DNA of 64,000 nt from Betaproteobacteria bacterium (GTDB taxonomy: Bacteria; Pseudomonadota; Gammaproteobacteria; Burkholderiales; Casimicrobiaceae): the NCBI GenBank assembly GCA_004293675.1, contig READ01000019.1:119189-183188 (forward strand). The letters run 5' to 3'. A model generated the notes under the pieces. That model worked only from the letters and a program-made list of their open reading frames with translations. It was not told the DNA's origin and did no database searches. The position numbers were made by a program, and so were the translations under genes. This document shows, piece by piece, positions 63,880 through 64,000 of the stretch (positions are counted from its first letter, which is position 1; every line of letters starts with the position of its first letter).

Positions 63880-63999
63880 ATGCACTCACAAATCGAAACC
63901 ACCCAGACCTTAGACCTTTCGGACGATCAACTCCGCGCACTTCTCGACGTAGAAGTCACACTCATCGGTGGCGGTGAGGGTCTCTTCAATTTTCAATAA
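63880..63999 (+). CDS. 39-residue peptide with double-glycine-type leader
   Basis: Too short for usual gene callers. GGAG lies 6 bp before the ATG. The peptide reads MHSQIETTQTLDLSDDQLRA (residues 1-20), then LLDVEVTLIGGGEGLFNFQ. Taking Gly31-Gly32 as the cleavage site, Leu -12, Glu -8, hydrophobic -7 and Ile -4 fit the leader consensus of peptides processed by C39-peptidase ABC transporters, leaving a seven-residue product. It is divergent, 85 bp, from the TPR-HD-GYP gene. The window ends at its stop codon, so any exporter downstream is out of view. Not matched to a named family. Confidence 0.75.
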   Translation: MHSQIETTQTLDLSDDQLRALLDVEVTLIGGGEGLFNFQ

Positions 64000-64000
64000 T

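Noticed and set aside
63795..63902. Longer start for the TPR-HD-GYP protein
   Set aside because: It would overlap the peptide gene start region and lacks a ribosome site, while the GTG at 63794 has AGGAG at proper spacing.

Overview
The window looks like chromosomal DNA of a betaproteobacterium (Burkholderiales/Nitrosomonadales type). The evidence is gene order and family choice: argH divergent from an AlgZ/AlgR pair, an mla phospholipid-transport operon running into ABC transporter-ibaG-murA-hisGDCBHA, a short-form HisG, ffh-rpsP-rimM-trmD-rplS, rsmI-lpoA-yraN-diaA-dolP, pilBCD-coaE-zapD-yacG and leuS-lptE-holA. The DNA is GC-rich by eye. No rRNA, tRNA, CRISPR array, complete insertion sequence or prophage was recognised.

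Layout: 1-6.3 kb holds metabolic genes (glycerate kinase, GST, a YgiB/YgiC/DUF350 cluster, a hydroxyisobutyrate-dehydrogenase-like enzyme, SemiSWEET). 6.4-12.3 kb holds argH, algZR, a PfkB kinase and an aminotransferase. 12.4-14.5 kb is a small accessory island: DinJ-YafQ toxin-antitoxin, an orphan HigA, and a coupled unknown protein with a PD-(D/E)XK-like signature. 14.5-17.6 kb holds single housekeeping genes. 18.2-34.2 kb is a long minus-strand block with the histidine genes, murA, ibaG, an ABC-2 exporter and the Mla system; a dockerin-like gene has entered between hisA and hisF, flanked by a duplicated hisF 5' end. 34.6-50.6 kb is envelope, ribosome, SRP and type IV pilus housekeeping. 50.7-61.6 kb holds thiol redox genes, leuS-lptE-holA, rsmE and metY. 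The right edge carries a TPR-HD-GYP protein divergent from a 39-codon peptide gene with a double-glycine-type leader.

The striking feature is the density of small dispersed repeats. At least six families are present. (1) An AT-rich element of almost constant length (99-100 bp in seven of eight clear copies) has two hairpins 66-68 bp apart and ends in AATAAAGCT-like sequence; all eight clear copies lie on the same strand and each lies just downstream of at least one gene. (2) GC-rich ~100-bp palindromes occur in six copies. (3) GTAG-type REP doublets occur in four copies. (4) Inverted repeats ending in GACGCAGATT occur in four copies. (5) A TTCGTGGTGAGC repeat occurs in three copies. (6) A GTAGGGTGGGCA repeat is present. 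Some have become part of genes: one GC palindrome is translated in frame inside leuS, a degenerate copy of the 100-bp element appears to be translated inside dsbD, REP ends form the stop codons of argH, hisC and dsbD, and a GC palindrome carries the likely ribosome binding site of hisH.

The best candidates for undescribed biology are the fixed-length double-hairpin element and the peptide/TPR-HD-GYP pair, which resembles a secreted-peptide signalling module joined to cyclic-di-GMP turnover.
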